A program made the translations under genes and the position numbers. A DNA stretch of 64,000 nucleotides, taken from positions 2,046,001 to 2,110,000 of the forward strand of contig OZ241737.1 of assembly GCA_965200885.1 (NCBI GenBank), read 5' to 3'. The DNA comes from MPNP01 sp026710155. GTDB taxonomy: Bacteria; Pseudomonadota; Alphaproteobacteria; Rhodobacterales; Rhodobacteraceae. Shown piece by piece: positions 1 to 9,488 of the stretch (positions within the stretch are counted from its first letter, which is position 1; every line of letters begins with the position of its first letter). Under the pieces are notes generated by a model. It had not been told where the DNA came from, did not search any database, and saw only the letters and a program-made list of their open reading frames with translations.

Positions 1-2
1 TG

Positions 3-2168
3 GGTAATAACAGTCTTGAACCGATACTGTTTTCCGAAAAGTTTGCTTGTCCCGTGTCCGGGTTTACAATCCGAGAAATCGAGCCAAGACTGTTTTCGTT
101 CAACGCTCCTTCGGGTGCCTGTCCAAATTGTGATGGTTTGGGAATGAAAAGAGTATTCGCAGAGTCTGAAATCATCCGAGACACACATAAGGAAGTTTTG
201 GATATTGTGGATGAATGGTTTGTACCTAAATCAGCGGATTTCTGGAGCAAGATTCTTATTTTGCTCAAAAGCTTCAATCTTCCCCATAATACCACTTGGC
301 AAGACACTCCCCAAAAATTCAGGGACGTGTTTTTCTATGGAGGAAAGGTAAATTACGAACTTGAGGAAAGTGGTCGACTGATCAAGGAAAATTTGAATTT
401 TGAAGGCATCGTTCCCTTTCTGGAAAGAATCCATCATTCAACAACATCTTTCAGGCGAAGACACCAATTGGAAGCAATGCAAAAAAATGAAACCTGCCAT
501 GCCTGCAAGGGATACAGGCTAAATAATGAGGCTTTGGCGGTCAAGATTGGTGGACTTCATTTGGGTGAATTGGTTGAAAAATCGATTGCCGAGGTTTTAG
601 AATGGATATCTGAAATCCCAACCGAACTGTCCAAACAACAAAACACGATCGGTGCTTCAATCTTCAAGGAAATCCGGGATAGGTTGAATTTTCTGGTTGA
701 TGTAGGACTTGAATATCTGACACTTTCCCGCAAGGCAGGAACCCTCTCCGGTGGAGAAAGCCAAAGAATAAGGTTGGCCAGTCAAATCGGCTCCGGTTTG
801 ACTGGTGTCCTTTATGTCCTGGATGAACCTTCCATAGGACTTCATCAACGTGACAACCAACGCCTTCTGTCCACATTGGTCAATCTTCGGGACAAGGGAA
901 ATACCGTCATCGTTGTCGAACATGACGAGGAAGCAATCAGGGAAGCAGACCATCTGGTGGATATAGGTCCAAGAGCCGGTATTCATGGAGGTGAAATCGT
1001 AGCTCAAGGCTCTGTACAAGAGGTTATAGACGAACCAAAATCACTAACCGGCAAATACCTGAGCGGGGAAAAGGCCATACCCATACCAGACAAACGAAGA
1101 AAGGTGAATTCGGATAATGATTACATTCATATATCTGGAGCAAAATGTCATAATCTGAAAAATGTGGATGTTTCATTTCCCATAGGTAAAATGATTTGTG
1201 TAACTGGCGTTTCGGGTAGTGGCAAATCCTCATTGGTTTTTGAAACCCTTTACAAGGGATGGAAGGAATTGTCAGGAGACCATGACAGCATTAGGGGTTT
1301 CGAAGAATTCAAGGACATGATCCATATTGATCAGAGACCGATTGGGAAAACTCCTCGCTCCAACCCTGCAACATATACCAAGGCATTTGATCCAATAAGA
1401 GGTTTGTTTGCCAACCTTCCCATGTCCCAGGCCAGGGGGTACAAGGTTGGAAGATTTTCCTTCAATGTGCCCGGCGGACGATGTGAAGCCTGTACGGGAG
1501 ATGGTGTCAAGAGAATTTCCATGCATTTTCTTCCTGATGTTTATGTAACTTGTGACAGTTGCAAGGGCTTGCGCTACAACCGTGAAACCCTGGAAATCAA
1601 ATACCGGGATAAAACCATTGCCGATGTTCTTGACATGACCGTCGAGGAAGCCAACGAATTTTTCAAGAACATACCTGCAGTCAGCAGAAAAATCAAAACC
1701 CTGAACAGGGTAGGACTTGGCTATATCAAGCTTGGACAACAGGCGCCACTTTTGTCGGGTGGAGAAGCCCAAAGGGTCAAACTGGCAACGGAATTGTCGA
1801 AGGTCACCAAGGGTGAAACAATATACCTCCTTGACGAACCGACAACAGGTCTTCATTTTGAAGATATCAACAATCTTCTTGTTGTTCTACATGAACTGGT
1901 GGACAAGGGAAATACCGTAGTCATAATCGAGCATAATCTCGATGTCATCAAAACTGCCGACTGGATAATTGACATGGGTCCAGAGGGCGGTGAAAAAGGT
2001 GGTACTGTCATTGCTTCAGCCCCCCCTGAAAAAGTAGCACAAAATCCTGAAAGTTACACCGGTCGATTTCTTGCCGAGATTTTCAAGAACAACAAAGCCA
2101 GTAAATCCAGGCCACGGAAAAGTACCAGGAAAGTACAAAAATCATTTGCCGGGGCCGTCGCCAAATAG
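3..2168 (+). CDS. uvrA: UvrABC excinuclease subunit A, 5' truncated by the window edge
   Basis: UvrA is the DNA-damage-sensing ATPase of nucleotide excision repair; it dimerises and loads UvrB. About 721 residues are visible against the usual ~940, so the N-terminal third, including the first Walker A, lies outside the window. The frame is open from base 3, so the gene continues upstream. Visible motifs are the first ABC signature LSGGESQRIRLA with VLDEPSIGLH (about 745-845), the second Walker A GVSGSGKSS (about 1207), the C-terminal zinc finger CEAC...CDSC (about 1480-1563), and the second signature LSGGEAQRVKLA with LLDEPTTGLH. The C-terminus carries a short basic tail. Assignment is essentially certain. 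Confidence 0.97.
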   Translation, partial: GNNSLEPILFSEKFACPVSGFTIREIEPRLFSFNAPSGACPNCDGLGMKRVFAESEIIRDTHKEVLDIVDEWFVPKSADFWSKILILLKSFNLPHNTTWQDTPQKFRDVFFYGGKVNYELEESGRLIKENLNFEGIVPFLERIHHSTTSFRRRHQLEAMQKNETCHACKGYRLNNEALAVKIGGLHLGELVEKSIAEVLEWISEIPTELSKQQNTIGASIFKEIRDRLNFLVDVGLEYLTLSRKAGTLSGGESQRIRLASQIGSGLTGVLYVLDEPSIGLHQRDNQRLLSTLVNLRDKGNTVIVVEHDEEAIREADHLVDIGPRAGIHGGEIVAQGSVQEVIDEPKSLTGKYLSGEKAIPIPDKRRKVNSDNDYIHISGAKCHNLKNVDVSFPIGKMICVTGVSGSGKSSLVFETLYKGWKELSGDHDSIRGFEEFKDMIHIDQRPIGKTPRSNPATYTKAFDPIRGLFANLPMSQARGYKVGRFSFNVPGGRCEACTGDGVKRISMHFLPDVYVTCDSCKGLRYNRETLEIKYRDKTIADVLDMTVEEANEFFKNIPAVSRKIKTLNRVGLGYIKLGQQAPLLSGGEAQRVKLATELSKVTKGETIYLLDEPTTGLHFEDINNLLVVLHELVDKGNTVVIIEHNLDVIKTADWIIDMGPEGGEKGGTVIASAPPEKVAQNPESYTGRFLAEIFKNNKASKSRPRKSTRKVQKSFAGAVAK

Positions 2169-2210
2169 CAATGACACTTGCGTCATAGAGAGAAATTAAA
2201 TTTTGTAGCA

Positions 2211-2729
2211 ATGAATATATTTTGCCTGGATTTGGATCCCCAGGTTGCAGCACAATACCAGTGTGACAAACATGTTGTGAAAATGGTCCTTGAATCTGCC
2301 CAAATGCTTTGCGCAACCCATCGTTTGCTAGAGAGTAGTACTGTCCAGGAAAATTTCTACAAAATTACCCATCAAAAGCATCCATGCACAATCTGGACGA
2401 TGGAGTCAAGTGGCAATTACCAATGGCATTATCAGCATTTTGTGGGTTTGTGTGACGAATATCGGTACAGATACGGCAAAATTCACCTCTCCGATCAAAA
2501 ATTAAGGGAACACCTATCCATCATGCCCGATAATATTTTGAAAGCGGATATGACACCCTTTGCCCTAGCCCTTCCAGATGAGTACAAAACAAACTGTCCA
2601 GTTGCAAGCTATCGGGAGTATTACAAATCCAAGTCTGTTCTTTTCAATATGAAGTGGACAAAGCGAAAGATTCCTGATTGGTTTGAATTTCGAACTGGAA
2701 ATTCTGAAAAACAAAAAGCACAGAATTAG
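2211..2729 (+). CDS. Conserved hypothetical protein, phage/marine-bacterium type
   Basis: A 172-residue protein of unknown function. I place the start at the ATG giving MNIFCLDLDP, because the upstream in-frame extension reads like non-coding sequence. The N-terminus with CDKHVVKM and the later CTIWTMESSGNYQWHYQHF and LPDEYK segments resemble a family I recall from marine phages and marine bacteria, without an assigned activity. Many His, Trp and Tyr residues are conserved in style, which would suit a small enzyme or nucleic-acid-binding fold, but that is inference. It lies 42 bp downstream of uvrA on the same strand and could be co-transcribed. Confidence 0.7.
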   Translation: MNIFCLDLDPQVAAQYQCDKHVVKMVLESAQMLCATHRLLESSTVQENFYKITHQKHPCTIWTMESSGNYQWHYQHFVGLCDEYRYRYGKIHLSDQKLREHLSIMPDNILKADMTPFALALPDEYKTNCPVASYREYYKSKSVLFNMKWTKRKIPDWFEFRTGNSEKQKAQN

Positions 2730-3009
2730 CGATGCAATCAAGTTTCCCAGCTTGAAATTCAATACTTGCGATTTGGAAATGATTTGAGTTGATCAAGTAA
2801 TCCCGTGATTTGGATCAAGGATTGCCAACCGAGTAATATTTTGTTACTGCACTTGATTTCTCGATACAGTTTGCTAATTTGTTGTTCCATGACAACGAAG
2901 GTATTTACAATATACATTTGCATTATTGGTTGACATCTCTGTCGGCCCGTTGTCAATTCAAGCAAATTTTTCTTTCGGGCCGTAGGGACCAACCCCTTTT
3001 TGGTTTGAC

Positions 3010-4479
3010 ATGACAGCATTACACATCTGGAATACGAAAACTCGTAGGAAAGAAAAATTTGTACCACTGAAGCCTGAAAACGTTAGGTTGTACGTTTGCG
3101 GTCCCACCGTATATGATCGGGCACATATTGGTAATGCCAGACCTGCTGTAACCTTTGATATTGTCTACAGGTTATTTCAATACCTTTATGGCAAGGAAAA
3201 CGTGACTTATGTCAGAAACATCACGGATATTGATGACAAAATAAACAATCGTGCCAAGAGCGTAAGGGAAAATGGTGATGCCAGGGATCTCATTGCCATC
3301 ATAAAGTCAATCACCGATGAAACCATTGGCTGGTATCATGAGGATATGCACTCTCTTGGAAACTTGGATCCAACCCATGAACCCAGGGCAACGGACTATA
3401 TTCCACAAATGATTTCCATGATCGGGAATATTTTATCCAATGGAAATGGGTATGAGGTCGAGGGACATGTCCTGTTTGATGTTTCATCAGCACCAAAATA
3501 TGGAAATCTGGCCAGGAGAAATCTGGAAACCATGAAGGCTGGCGCACGAGTTGAAGTTGCACCCTACAAGAAAAACGAGTTGGATTTTGTTCTTTGGAAA
3601 CCATCGAGTGATGACCTGCCTGGCTGGGACAGCCCGTGGGGAAGAGGAAGACCCGGATGGCACATAGAATGTTCAGCCATGAGTTCGGAATTGCTTGGCC
3701 CCACTTTTGATCTCCATGGTGGTGGTTCCGATCTTTGTTTCCCGCATCATGAAAATGAGTTGGCACAAAGTAATGCCATATACCCTGAAGAGGAATTCGC
3801 CAGATACTGGATGCACAATGGCATGATCAGGGTAAATGGTCAGAAAATGGCAAAAAGCCTGGGGAATTTCTTCACCATCAAGGATCTGATGGATAGGGGC
3901 ATTACGGGAGAAGTCATCCGGTTGGTAATGCTGGGAACCCATTATCGTTCGGAAATTGACTGGACCGACAGCAAGGTTCATGAAGCAACAGAAATTGTTG
4001 CCCGATGGCGCCGGTTATTTTCGAGTGCAGGGAATTTGACCCCCACAATCGATCCAGAATTCAAGGAAGCTGTTTGTGACGATTTCAATATACCCAGGGG
4101 ATTGGCAAAACTCCATGACCTGGCCAGAAAAGAGGAATTGGATTCCCTTTATGGATCGCTCTGCCTATTGGGTTTGGAAAGCCTTTGCCAAGAGGTGGAA
4201 AATTCACTGGGCAAAGATATTCAATCCACGGAAATTGCCAATTGTCTCATTCATGTTCTTGAGTACAGGGAAGAGTGCAGAAAAATTCGGGATTTTGCCA
4301 AAGCCGATGAAATCAGGAATTCCCTGAGTGAAGCTGGAGTGCTTTTGCAAGACCAGTCGGGAGGTGAACTACCGAAATGGCAATTGAATAGTGATTTCAA
4401 TCCAGAAATGCTGAAAGCATTGAAAGGCAGATATGAGGATAGAATTCAGTTCCTCTTCGATGAGAAGGCAAAATCATGA
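3010..4479 (+). CDS. cysS: Cysteinyl-tRNA synthetase
   Basis: Class I aminoacyl-tRNA synthetase that charges tRNA-Cys; 489 residues, a normal length. The HIGH-type signature appears as HIGN in CGPTVYDRAHIGNARP (nt about 3091-3140) and the KMSKS-type loop as KMAKSLGN (nt about 3845). The zinc-binding residues expected of CysRS are present: the Cys of CGPTVYD, the Cys of GWHIECSAMS and the His of HHENE. The 3' end overlaps the next gene by 4 bp (ATGA), which suggests translational coupling with cimA. About 280 bp of non-coding DNA separates it from the preceding gene. Confidence 0.98.
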   Translation: MTALHIWNTKTRRKEKFVPLKPENVRLYVCGPTVYDRAHIGNARPAVTFDIVYRLFQYLYGKENVTYVRNITDIDDKINNRAKSVRENGDARDLIAIIKSITDETIGWYHEDMHSLGNLDPTHEPRATDYIPQMISMIGNILSNGNGYEVEGHVLFDVSSAPKYGNLARRNLETMKAGARVEVAPYKKNELDFVLWKPSSDDLPGWDSPWGRGRPGWHIECSAMSSELLGPTFDLHGGGSDLCFPHHENELAQSNAIYPEEEFARYWMHNGMIRVNGQKMAKSLGNFFTIKDLMDRGITGEVIRLVMLGTHYRSEIDWTDSKVHEATEIVARWRRLFSSAGNLTPTIDPEFKEAVCDDFNIPRGLAKLHDLARKEELDSLYGSLCLLGLESLCQEVENSLGKDIQSTEIANCLIHVLEYREECRKIRDFAKADEIRNSLSEAGVLLQDQSGGELPKWQLNSDFNPEMLKALKGRYEDRIQFLFDEKAKS

Positions 4480-6194
4480 GCAAGGAAAGAATATATTTGT
4501 ATGACACGACCCTCCGAGATGGAGCACAAACCCTCGGTGTTTTGTTCGGGCTTGAGGACAAAATAAGACTTACCAGGGAACTTGATGATATTGGTATTGA
4601 TTACATCGAGGGAGGTTTTACTGGTGCAAATGAAACCGATCGGCAGTATTTCGAGAGCCTGCCAGAAACCAAAGATGCCCAAATCACTGCCTTCGGAATG
4701 ACCAAGCGTGCAGATCATTCAGCAGACAATGATGTCAATCTGGCCAGTTTGGCCAACTCATCCACGAAAACAGTTTGCGTTGTAGGCAAGACCCATGTGT
4801 TTCATGTACAGAAGGCCCTTGGCATAACCCTTGAACAAAACTTCGAAAACATCAGACAATCAATAAAGCACCTGGTTGCCAAGGGCAAGGAAGTCATTTT
4901 TGATGCCGAGCATTTCTTCGATGGTTATTTTTCCGATGAAAAATATGCCTTGGATTGTGCCAAGGAAGCCTATTTGGCCGGAGCAAGATGGATTGTATTG
5001 TGTGATACCAACGGTGGTACTCTTCCCAAGGATATTGGTACGGCAACCAAGGCCGTAATCGAATATGGCATTCCTGGTGACAGGTTGGGAATTCACACGC
5101 ACAACGATACCGAAAATGCCGTTGCGGGTTCCCTTGCGGCAATAGATGCCGGTGCCAGGCATATTCAGGGAACCATCAATGGTATCGGTGAACGATGTGG
5201 TAATGCCAATTTGATAACCATCATAGGCAATCTCAGGCTCAAGGAGCCCTATAGATCCCTTTATGATACAGGTGTTACCTTGGAGAAGCTCCAGAAACTG
5301 ACACAACTTTCGAGACTCCTTGATGATATTCTGGATAGAATTCCCAGTAAAAACGCAGCCTATGTAGGTACATCTGCCTTTGCACATAAGGCTGGCCTGC
5401 ATGGTTCGGGAGTTTTGAGGGAACCTTCAACCTATGAACATGTGGACCCGGAAGATGTTGGCAACAAGAGGGTTATTCCACTGTCAAATCAAGCCGGTAG
5501 ATCACATTTGAGAGCATGGCTGAAAGAATTGGGAGTGGATTTGAAAACAGTTGATGATGATACTCTCATAAGAATTGTCGATGAGATCAAACTACGAGAA
5601 GACAAGGGATATACCTATGATGTAGCACCGGAATCTTGTCAGTTGCTGGTAAAAAGGATGCTGGGAACGCTTTCGAATTATTTCAGGGTTCAAAGATTCA
5701 GGGTCAATGTGGAATCGCATCACTTCAACGATAATATATCCAAAAGTGAATCCGAAGCGGTTGTCGTTATCAAAATCGGCAATGAAAGGAAGATTTCCGT
5801 ATCCGAGGGATTGACCGACAATTTGGATAGCGGACCTGTACATGCCCTGTCCAAGGCATTGCAAAGGGACCTCGGTCCATATCAGAAATACATCTCAGAT
5901 ATGAAACTTGTGGATTTCAAGGTAAGAATTCGTGGGGCTGGCACGTCGGCTGTTACCAGGGTCGTCATTGAATGTACCAATTCTGATGGCTTGACTTGGG
6001 CTACCGCAGGAGTTTCACCCAATATAATTGAAGCTTCCTTTGAAGCATTGGTTGAAGCCATTATCTGGAAACTTGATTATGACCAGGCACCTACAGCTGA
6101 ACAATTATTGGCTGATAATTTCGGTTTGATTGATGAACTGATTGAATCCAACACCAAACCAGAAAAGGATACCTTTTTGACTCCGGTTTCCTAG
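4476..6194 (+). CDS. cimA: (R)-citramalate synthase
   Basis: DRE-TIM metallolyase that condenses pyruvate with acetyl-CoA to (R)-citramalate, the threonine-independent entry to isoleucine. The 572-residue protein starts with YDTTLRDGAQT, the metal- and substrate-binding motif of the HMGL-like TIM barrel, and has the metal-ligand segment GIHTHNDTENAVA (residue ~205). The C-terminal LeuA-type allosteric domain runs from about residue 395, with RGAGTSAVTRVVIE near the end. IDYIEGGFTGANETD and the length favour CimA over isopropylmalate synthase or homocitrate synthase. Its ATG overlaps the cysS stop, and its TAG overlaps the stop of the convergent MFS gene by 4 bp. Confidence 0.92.
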   Translation: MSKERIYLYDTTLRDGAQTLGVLFGLEDKIRLTRELDDIGIDYIEGGFTGANETDRQYFESLPETKDAQITAFGMTKRADHSADNDVNLASLANSSTKTVCVVGKTHVFHVQKALGITLEQNFENIRQSIKHLVAKGKEVIFDAEHFFDGYFSDEKYALDCAKEAYLAGARWIVLCDTNGGTLPKDIGTATKAVIEYGIPGDRLGIHTHNDTENAVAGSLAAIDAGARHIQGTINGIGERCGNANLITIIGNLRLKEPYRSLYDTGVTLEKLQKLTQLSRLLDDILDRIPSKNAAYVGTSAFAHKAGLHGSGVLREPSTYEHVDPEDVGNKRVIPLSNQAGRSHLRAWLKELGVDLKTVDDDTLIRIVDEIKLREDKGYTYDVAPESCQLLVKRMLGTLSNYFRVQRFRVNVESHHFNDNISKSESEAVVVIKIGNERKISVSEGLTDNLDSGPVHALSKALQRDLGPYQKYISDMKLVDFKVRIRGAGTSAVTRVVIECTNSDGLTWATAGVSPNIIEASFEALVEAIIWKLDYDQAPTAEQLLADNFGLIDELIESNTKPEKDTFLTPVS

Positions 6195-7447
6195 GCCCTT
6201 TCAACTATCCTGGATTTTTTCCTGTGGCTTTGCAGCCAGATCAGGGAACCTGCGGCAAGGATCAGAAAGGGAACCATGGCCCAATTAACAGCCGACCAGC
6301 CTTGTTGAGCGGAACCACCGGTGCAATTCATGAGTGTGCCTGAGGTCAGGGAAGCGATGGTAACCGATCCAAAAACGAGGAAATCATTAAGACCCTGGAC
6401 CTTACCGGTTTCATGAGGTTTGTGGGCTTTAAGGAGCATGTTTGTTGCACCGATAAAACCAAAATTCCATCCCAAGCCGAGAAGGATCAAGGCCACATAG
6501 AAGTGTCCCAAATCTATCCCCATAAGACCAACAACACCTGAGAATGTAAGTATTGCCAAGCCACAGGATACGATTCTTTCTGCACCAAACCGGGCAATCA
6601 AGTGTCCTGTAAAGAAGGATGGTATGAACATGGCAAGAACGTGTGCGGAAACGATGTTGGCTGCACTATGATGTGAATGTCCTGTACCAACTACAGCCAG
6701 AGGGGTTGAAGTCATGACCAGGTTCATCAAGGCATAGGAGACACTGCCACAGATTATGGCAACCAGTATGGTCGGGTTTTTCAGAAAGTCAAAATAGGAT
6801 TTTTCCACTACAGCCTGCTGGGTATCCTTTTCGATTTTGGGAATGTCAAGGAAGGTAAAAATGATAAAGCCCAGAAGGTTCACGATCATTACGGCAACAT
6901 AGGTGCCCATATATTGTTGGGCCCCTACCTCATAGGTTGCCTTGACCAGTTGTGGACCGATTATGGCAGCAAAAAGACCACCTGCCAAGGCATAGGAAAC
7001 AGCCTTGGGTCGAAATGCCGGACTGGCCGTATCGGCTGCAGCAAATCTGAGAAAACCGTTTGTGGACATGTAAATTCCGGTAAAATACGCGCCTACCAAA
7101 AAGAGTTCGAACGAAGAAACATAGAGTGCATAATAGCCAATACCCCCACCGATCAACCCGCCTATGCAACCACACCAGAAACCAATTCTGCGGCCAAATT
7201 TCTGCATCACGATCCCGAGCCATGGGGCTGTGGTCATCGAACCGAAAACCATGAGCGAAATCGGCAAGGTTGCCCAGCATAGATTGGATGCCAGATTTTG
7301 TCCTGCCAAACCCATGATGGTAACAGCAATAGGTAATTGAGCACCGACTATTGCCTGTGCGATGACTATGACCAAAATGTTTTTATATTCTCTTTTGAGA
7401 TGCATTCGCCCGACTTTCCAATTTTTCAAAAGCAAAAAATCTATCAT
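6191..7447 (-). CDS. Major facilitator superfamily transporter
   Basis: A 418-residue protein with about 12 hydrophobic segments and the layout of an MFS permease. The loop WLGIVMQKFGRRIGFW after TM2 resembles the MFS motif A (GxxxDrxGRR). A later loop, GHLIARFGAERIVSCG, is the matching motif in the second half. Substrate is not evident. The start shown gives MIDFLLLKNW; an internal ATG 14 codons later (at 7405, MHLKREYKN) lies closer to the first membrane span and may be the true start. Its stop overlaps that of cimA tail to tail at the shared bases CTAG. Confidence 0.85.
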   Translation of the reverse strand: MIDFLLLKNWKVGRMHLKREYKNILVIVIAQAIVGAQLPIAVTIMGLAGQNLASNLCWATLPISLMVFGSMTTAPWLGIVMQKFGRRIGFWCGCIGGLIGGGIGYYALYVSSFELFLVGAYFTGIYMSTNGFLRFAAADTASPAFRPKAVSYALAGGLFAAIIGPQLVKATYEVGAQQYMGTYVAVMIVNLLGFIIFTFLDIPKIEKDTQQAVVEKSYFDFLKNPTILVAIICGSVSYALMNLVMTSTPLAVVGTGHSHHSAANIVSAHVLAMFIPSFFTGHLIARFGAERIVSCGLAILTFSGVVGLMGIDLGHFYVALILLGLGWNFGFIGATNMLLKAHKPHETGKVQGLNDFLVFGSVTIASLTSGTLMNCTGGSAQQGWSAVNWAMVPFLILAAGSLIWLQSHRKKSRIVERA

Positions 7448-7557
7448 ACGGGGTAGCAGAATGGGCTTCCAACTACCGTGAGTGTTGAAATAATAAAATA
7501 AATGACAAATTAAACCAGTATGAGAATTGCATTGCTTGAAGGGATTTTAGGATAGAT

Positions 7558-8190
7558 ATGGCAAAAAGCCAGATAATAGAAACCCAGCATGACATTCAGG
7601 AAGGTTTGGAATACCTGGCAAAGGTCGAACCCAAATTTGCCAAGGCAGAGGCACTTTCAGGTGAAATTCCTCTTCGAAGGAGGGAAGGAGGGTTCAATGC
7701 CCTGCTGGAAATGATTTTGAGCCAACAGGTTTCGGTGGCTTCGGCCAATGCCATCAGCGAACGGTTGGGAAAAGCCGGTTACAAGGACCAAAGCAAGTTA
7801 TCAACGGCAACGGAAGAAGTGGTCAGGGCTTGTGGGGTATCAAGACAAAAAGCCCGTTATATAATTGCTCTGGCAAAGAGTGATTTGAATTACAGGTTAC
7901 TCCATACATTGCCTGACAATCAGGTAATTCAAAAACTTACAGCCATTCCCGGTATTGGTATTTGGACTTCGGAAATATATTTAATGTTCTCGATGGGAAA
8001 AAGAGATGTGATTGCTGCCGGTGACCTGGCTTTGCAGGAAAGTACAAAATTGCTCTTTGAACTCCCCGATCGACCAACAGAAAAGGATTTGAGGATTATG
8101 GCCGAAAATTGGTCACCCTGGAGAAGTGTGGCAGCAAGGTTGCTTTGGGCTTATTACAGGGTAGAAAAAAGCCGGGAGGGCGTTCGCTAA
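7558..8190 (+). CDS. alkA: DNA-3-methyladenine glycosylase II, AlkA-type HhH-GPD protein
   Basis: Base-excision repair glycosylase expected to remove alkylated purines. The 210-residue protein has the HhH-GPD core: ILSQQVSVASANAI (residues ~50-65), then the helix-hairpin-helix LTAIPGIGIWTSEIYLMF and the catalytic-Asp segment VIAAGDLALQ. It lacks the N-terminal AlkA domain of the E. coli enzyme, as is usual for short alphaproteobacterial forms. The closing WSPWRSVAARLLWAYYR is typical of the family. Its TAA shares one base with the ATG of the next gene (TAATG), so the two genes are probably translationally coupled. Confidence 0.9.
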   Translation: MAKSQIIETQHDIQEGLEYLAKVEPKFAKAEALSGEIPLRRREGGFNALLEMILSQQVSVASANAISERLGKAGYKDQSKLSTATEEVVRACGVSRQKARYIIALAKSDLNYRLLHTLPDNQVIQKLTAIPGIGIWTSEIYLMFSMGKRDVIAAGDLALQESTKLLFELPDRPTEKDLRIMAENWSPWRSVAARLLWAYYRVEKSREGVR

Positions 8191-8849
8191 TGGTCAAGTT
8201 GAACATACAAAGAAGTGAGCCGAAATCAGGCAATATCCGGAATATCGTGATATTTCTTCATGGCTATGGTGCAAATGGAAAGGATCTTCTGAATCTTTCC
8301 GAACACATGAATTCATCTCTTCCGGATACTCTTTTCCTGGCACCGGACGGTCCCCAGGCCTGCCCAATCAACAAGGATGGTTTTCAGTGGTTTTCCCTGC
8401 CGACCTATGATGGTGCATCGGCAATTGAAGTGGGCCGCACCCTGCAGGAATCACTTACAGCTCTCGATAAGTTGATTTCGAATGTTTCAAGTGAAAACAA
8501 TATTGCATCGGAAAAAATAGCCCTGTTCGGTTTTTCCCAGGGAACCATGCTATCACTGGAATACGCCCCAAAATGTTCCTACAAGTTGGCAGCAGTTGCA
8601 GGCTTCTCAGGCAGATTGCTGTTTCCTTACAACAATAATGGGGATATCAAATGCCGCCCCCCGGTTTTACTTGTCCATGATGAGGATGACCCTGTCGTAC
8701 CATATGATGAGTTGACTGCGGCCAAAAAGAATCTTACCCAAAACGATTTCAAGGTATATACCTATGCCTCCAAGGGTGCTGAACATAGTATTTCGCCGGT
8801 AGGATTGGGTATTGCCACACATTTTCTGGACAGGGAATTAGGGAATTGA
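8190..8849 (+). CDS. Phospholipase/carboxylesterase family alpha/beta hydrolase
   Basis: Serine hydrolase of the carboxylesterase/lysophospholipase (DUF-type Abhydrolase_2) family, 219 residues. The oxyanion-side motif FLHGYGANGKD is near the N-terminus and the nucleophile elbow is GFSQGTML (Ser in GxSxG). The catalytic Asp is likely in HDEDDPVVPYDE and the His in GAEHSISPVG. No signal peptide is seen, so a cytoplasmic acyl-ester or acyl-protein hydrolase is likely; the natural substrate cannot be told. I chose the ATG that overlaps the alkA stop by one base because the fold begins immediately after it. Confidence 0.88.
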   Translation: MVKLNIQRSEPKSGNIRNIVIFLHGYGANGKDLLNLSEHMNSSLPDTLFLAPDGPQACPINKDGFQWFSLPTYDGASAIEVGRTLQESLTALDKLISNVSSENNIASEKIALFGFSQGTMLSLEYAPKCSYKLAAVAGFSGRLLFPYNNNGDIKCRPPVLLVHDEDDPVVPYDELTAAKKNLTQNDFKVYTYASKGAEHSISPVGLGIATHFLDRELGN

Positions 8850-8855
8850 AGTAAA

Positions 8856-9443
8856 ATGACGATCAAGGATGTTCTCCATTTTTGGTTCGAAGAACTGGAA
8901 CCGGGCAAGCGGTTCTTCGGTGGTGAAGAAGTTGACAATTTGGTGAGAGAACGGTTTCTTGATACTTACGAGGAAGCAATCAAGGGGAAACTTGACCATT
9001 GGAGAGAGTCACCGGATGGTTGCTTGGCAATAATTCTGGTTCTGGATCAATTTTCGCGTAACATGTTTCGGGGTGATGCCAGGTCCTTTGAATTCGATCA
9101 TCTGGCTCGGGAAATTGCAGAAGATGCCATTGCGCGTGATTTTGACCTGGAGCATGAAGAAGAAAAGCGGAGTTTCTATTATCTTCCCTACATGCATTCC
9201 GAAGATTCCAAGGATCAGGCCAAGTGTATAGAGTTGATATCAAACCGCCTTGGAGAAAAAGGAAAGACTTCATTAATTCATGCCAAGGCTCATGCGGATA
9301 TAATCAATGAATTCGGAAGATTTCCCTATCGGAATGATGCTCTGGGGCGTGTAAATACAACTGAAGAATCAGCATTTCTGGATTCTGGTGGGTATGTTCA
9401 GGTTGTTAAAAAAATCGAGGCCGGAAAAGAAATGCATAAGTGA
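8856..9443 (+). CDS. DUF924 family protein
   Basis: A 195-residue cytoplasmic protein with the DUF924 signature: VLHFWFEELEPGKRFFG at the N-terminus, then ILVLDQFSRNMFRGDARSF (residues ~66-84) and FYYLPYMHSEDSKDQ. The family folds as a TPR-like helical bundle and has no established biochemical role. It begins 6 bp after the esterase gene and is on the same strand, so alkA, the esterase and this gene form a compact cluster. The function is unknown. Confidence 0.85.
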   Translation: MTIKDVLHFWFEELEPGKRFFGGEEVDNLVRERFLDTYEEAIKGKLDHWRESPDGCLAIILVLDQFSRNMFRGDARSFEFDHLAREIAEDAIARDFDLEHEEEKRSFYYLPYMHSEDSKDQAKCIELISNRLGEKGKTSLIHAKAHADIINEFGRFPYRNDALGRVNTTEESAFLDSGGYVQVVKKIEAGKEMHK

Positions 9444-9488
9444 TCAACCACTCTGACTGGTTGGGTTTGGATATTTTAAGGATTGGAG

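Noticed and set aside
4860..5402. A 180-codon minus-strand frame inside cimA
   Set aside because: Shadow of an intact, well-recognised gene on the plus strand.
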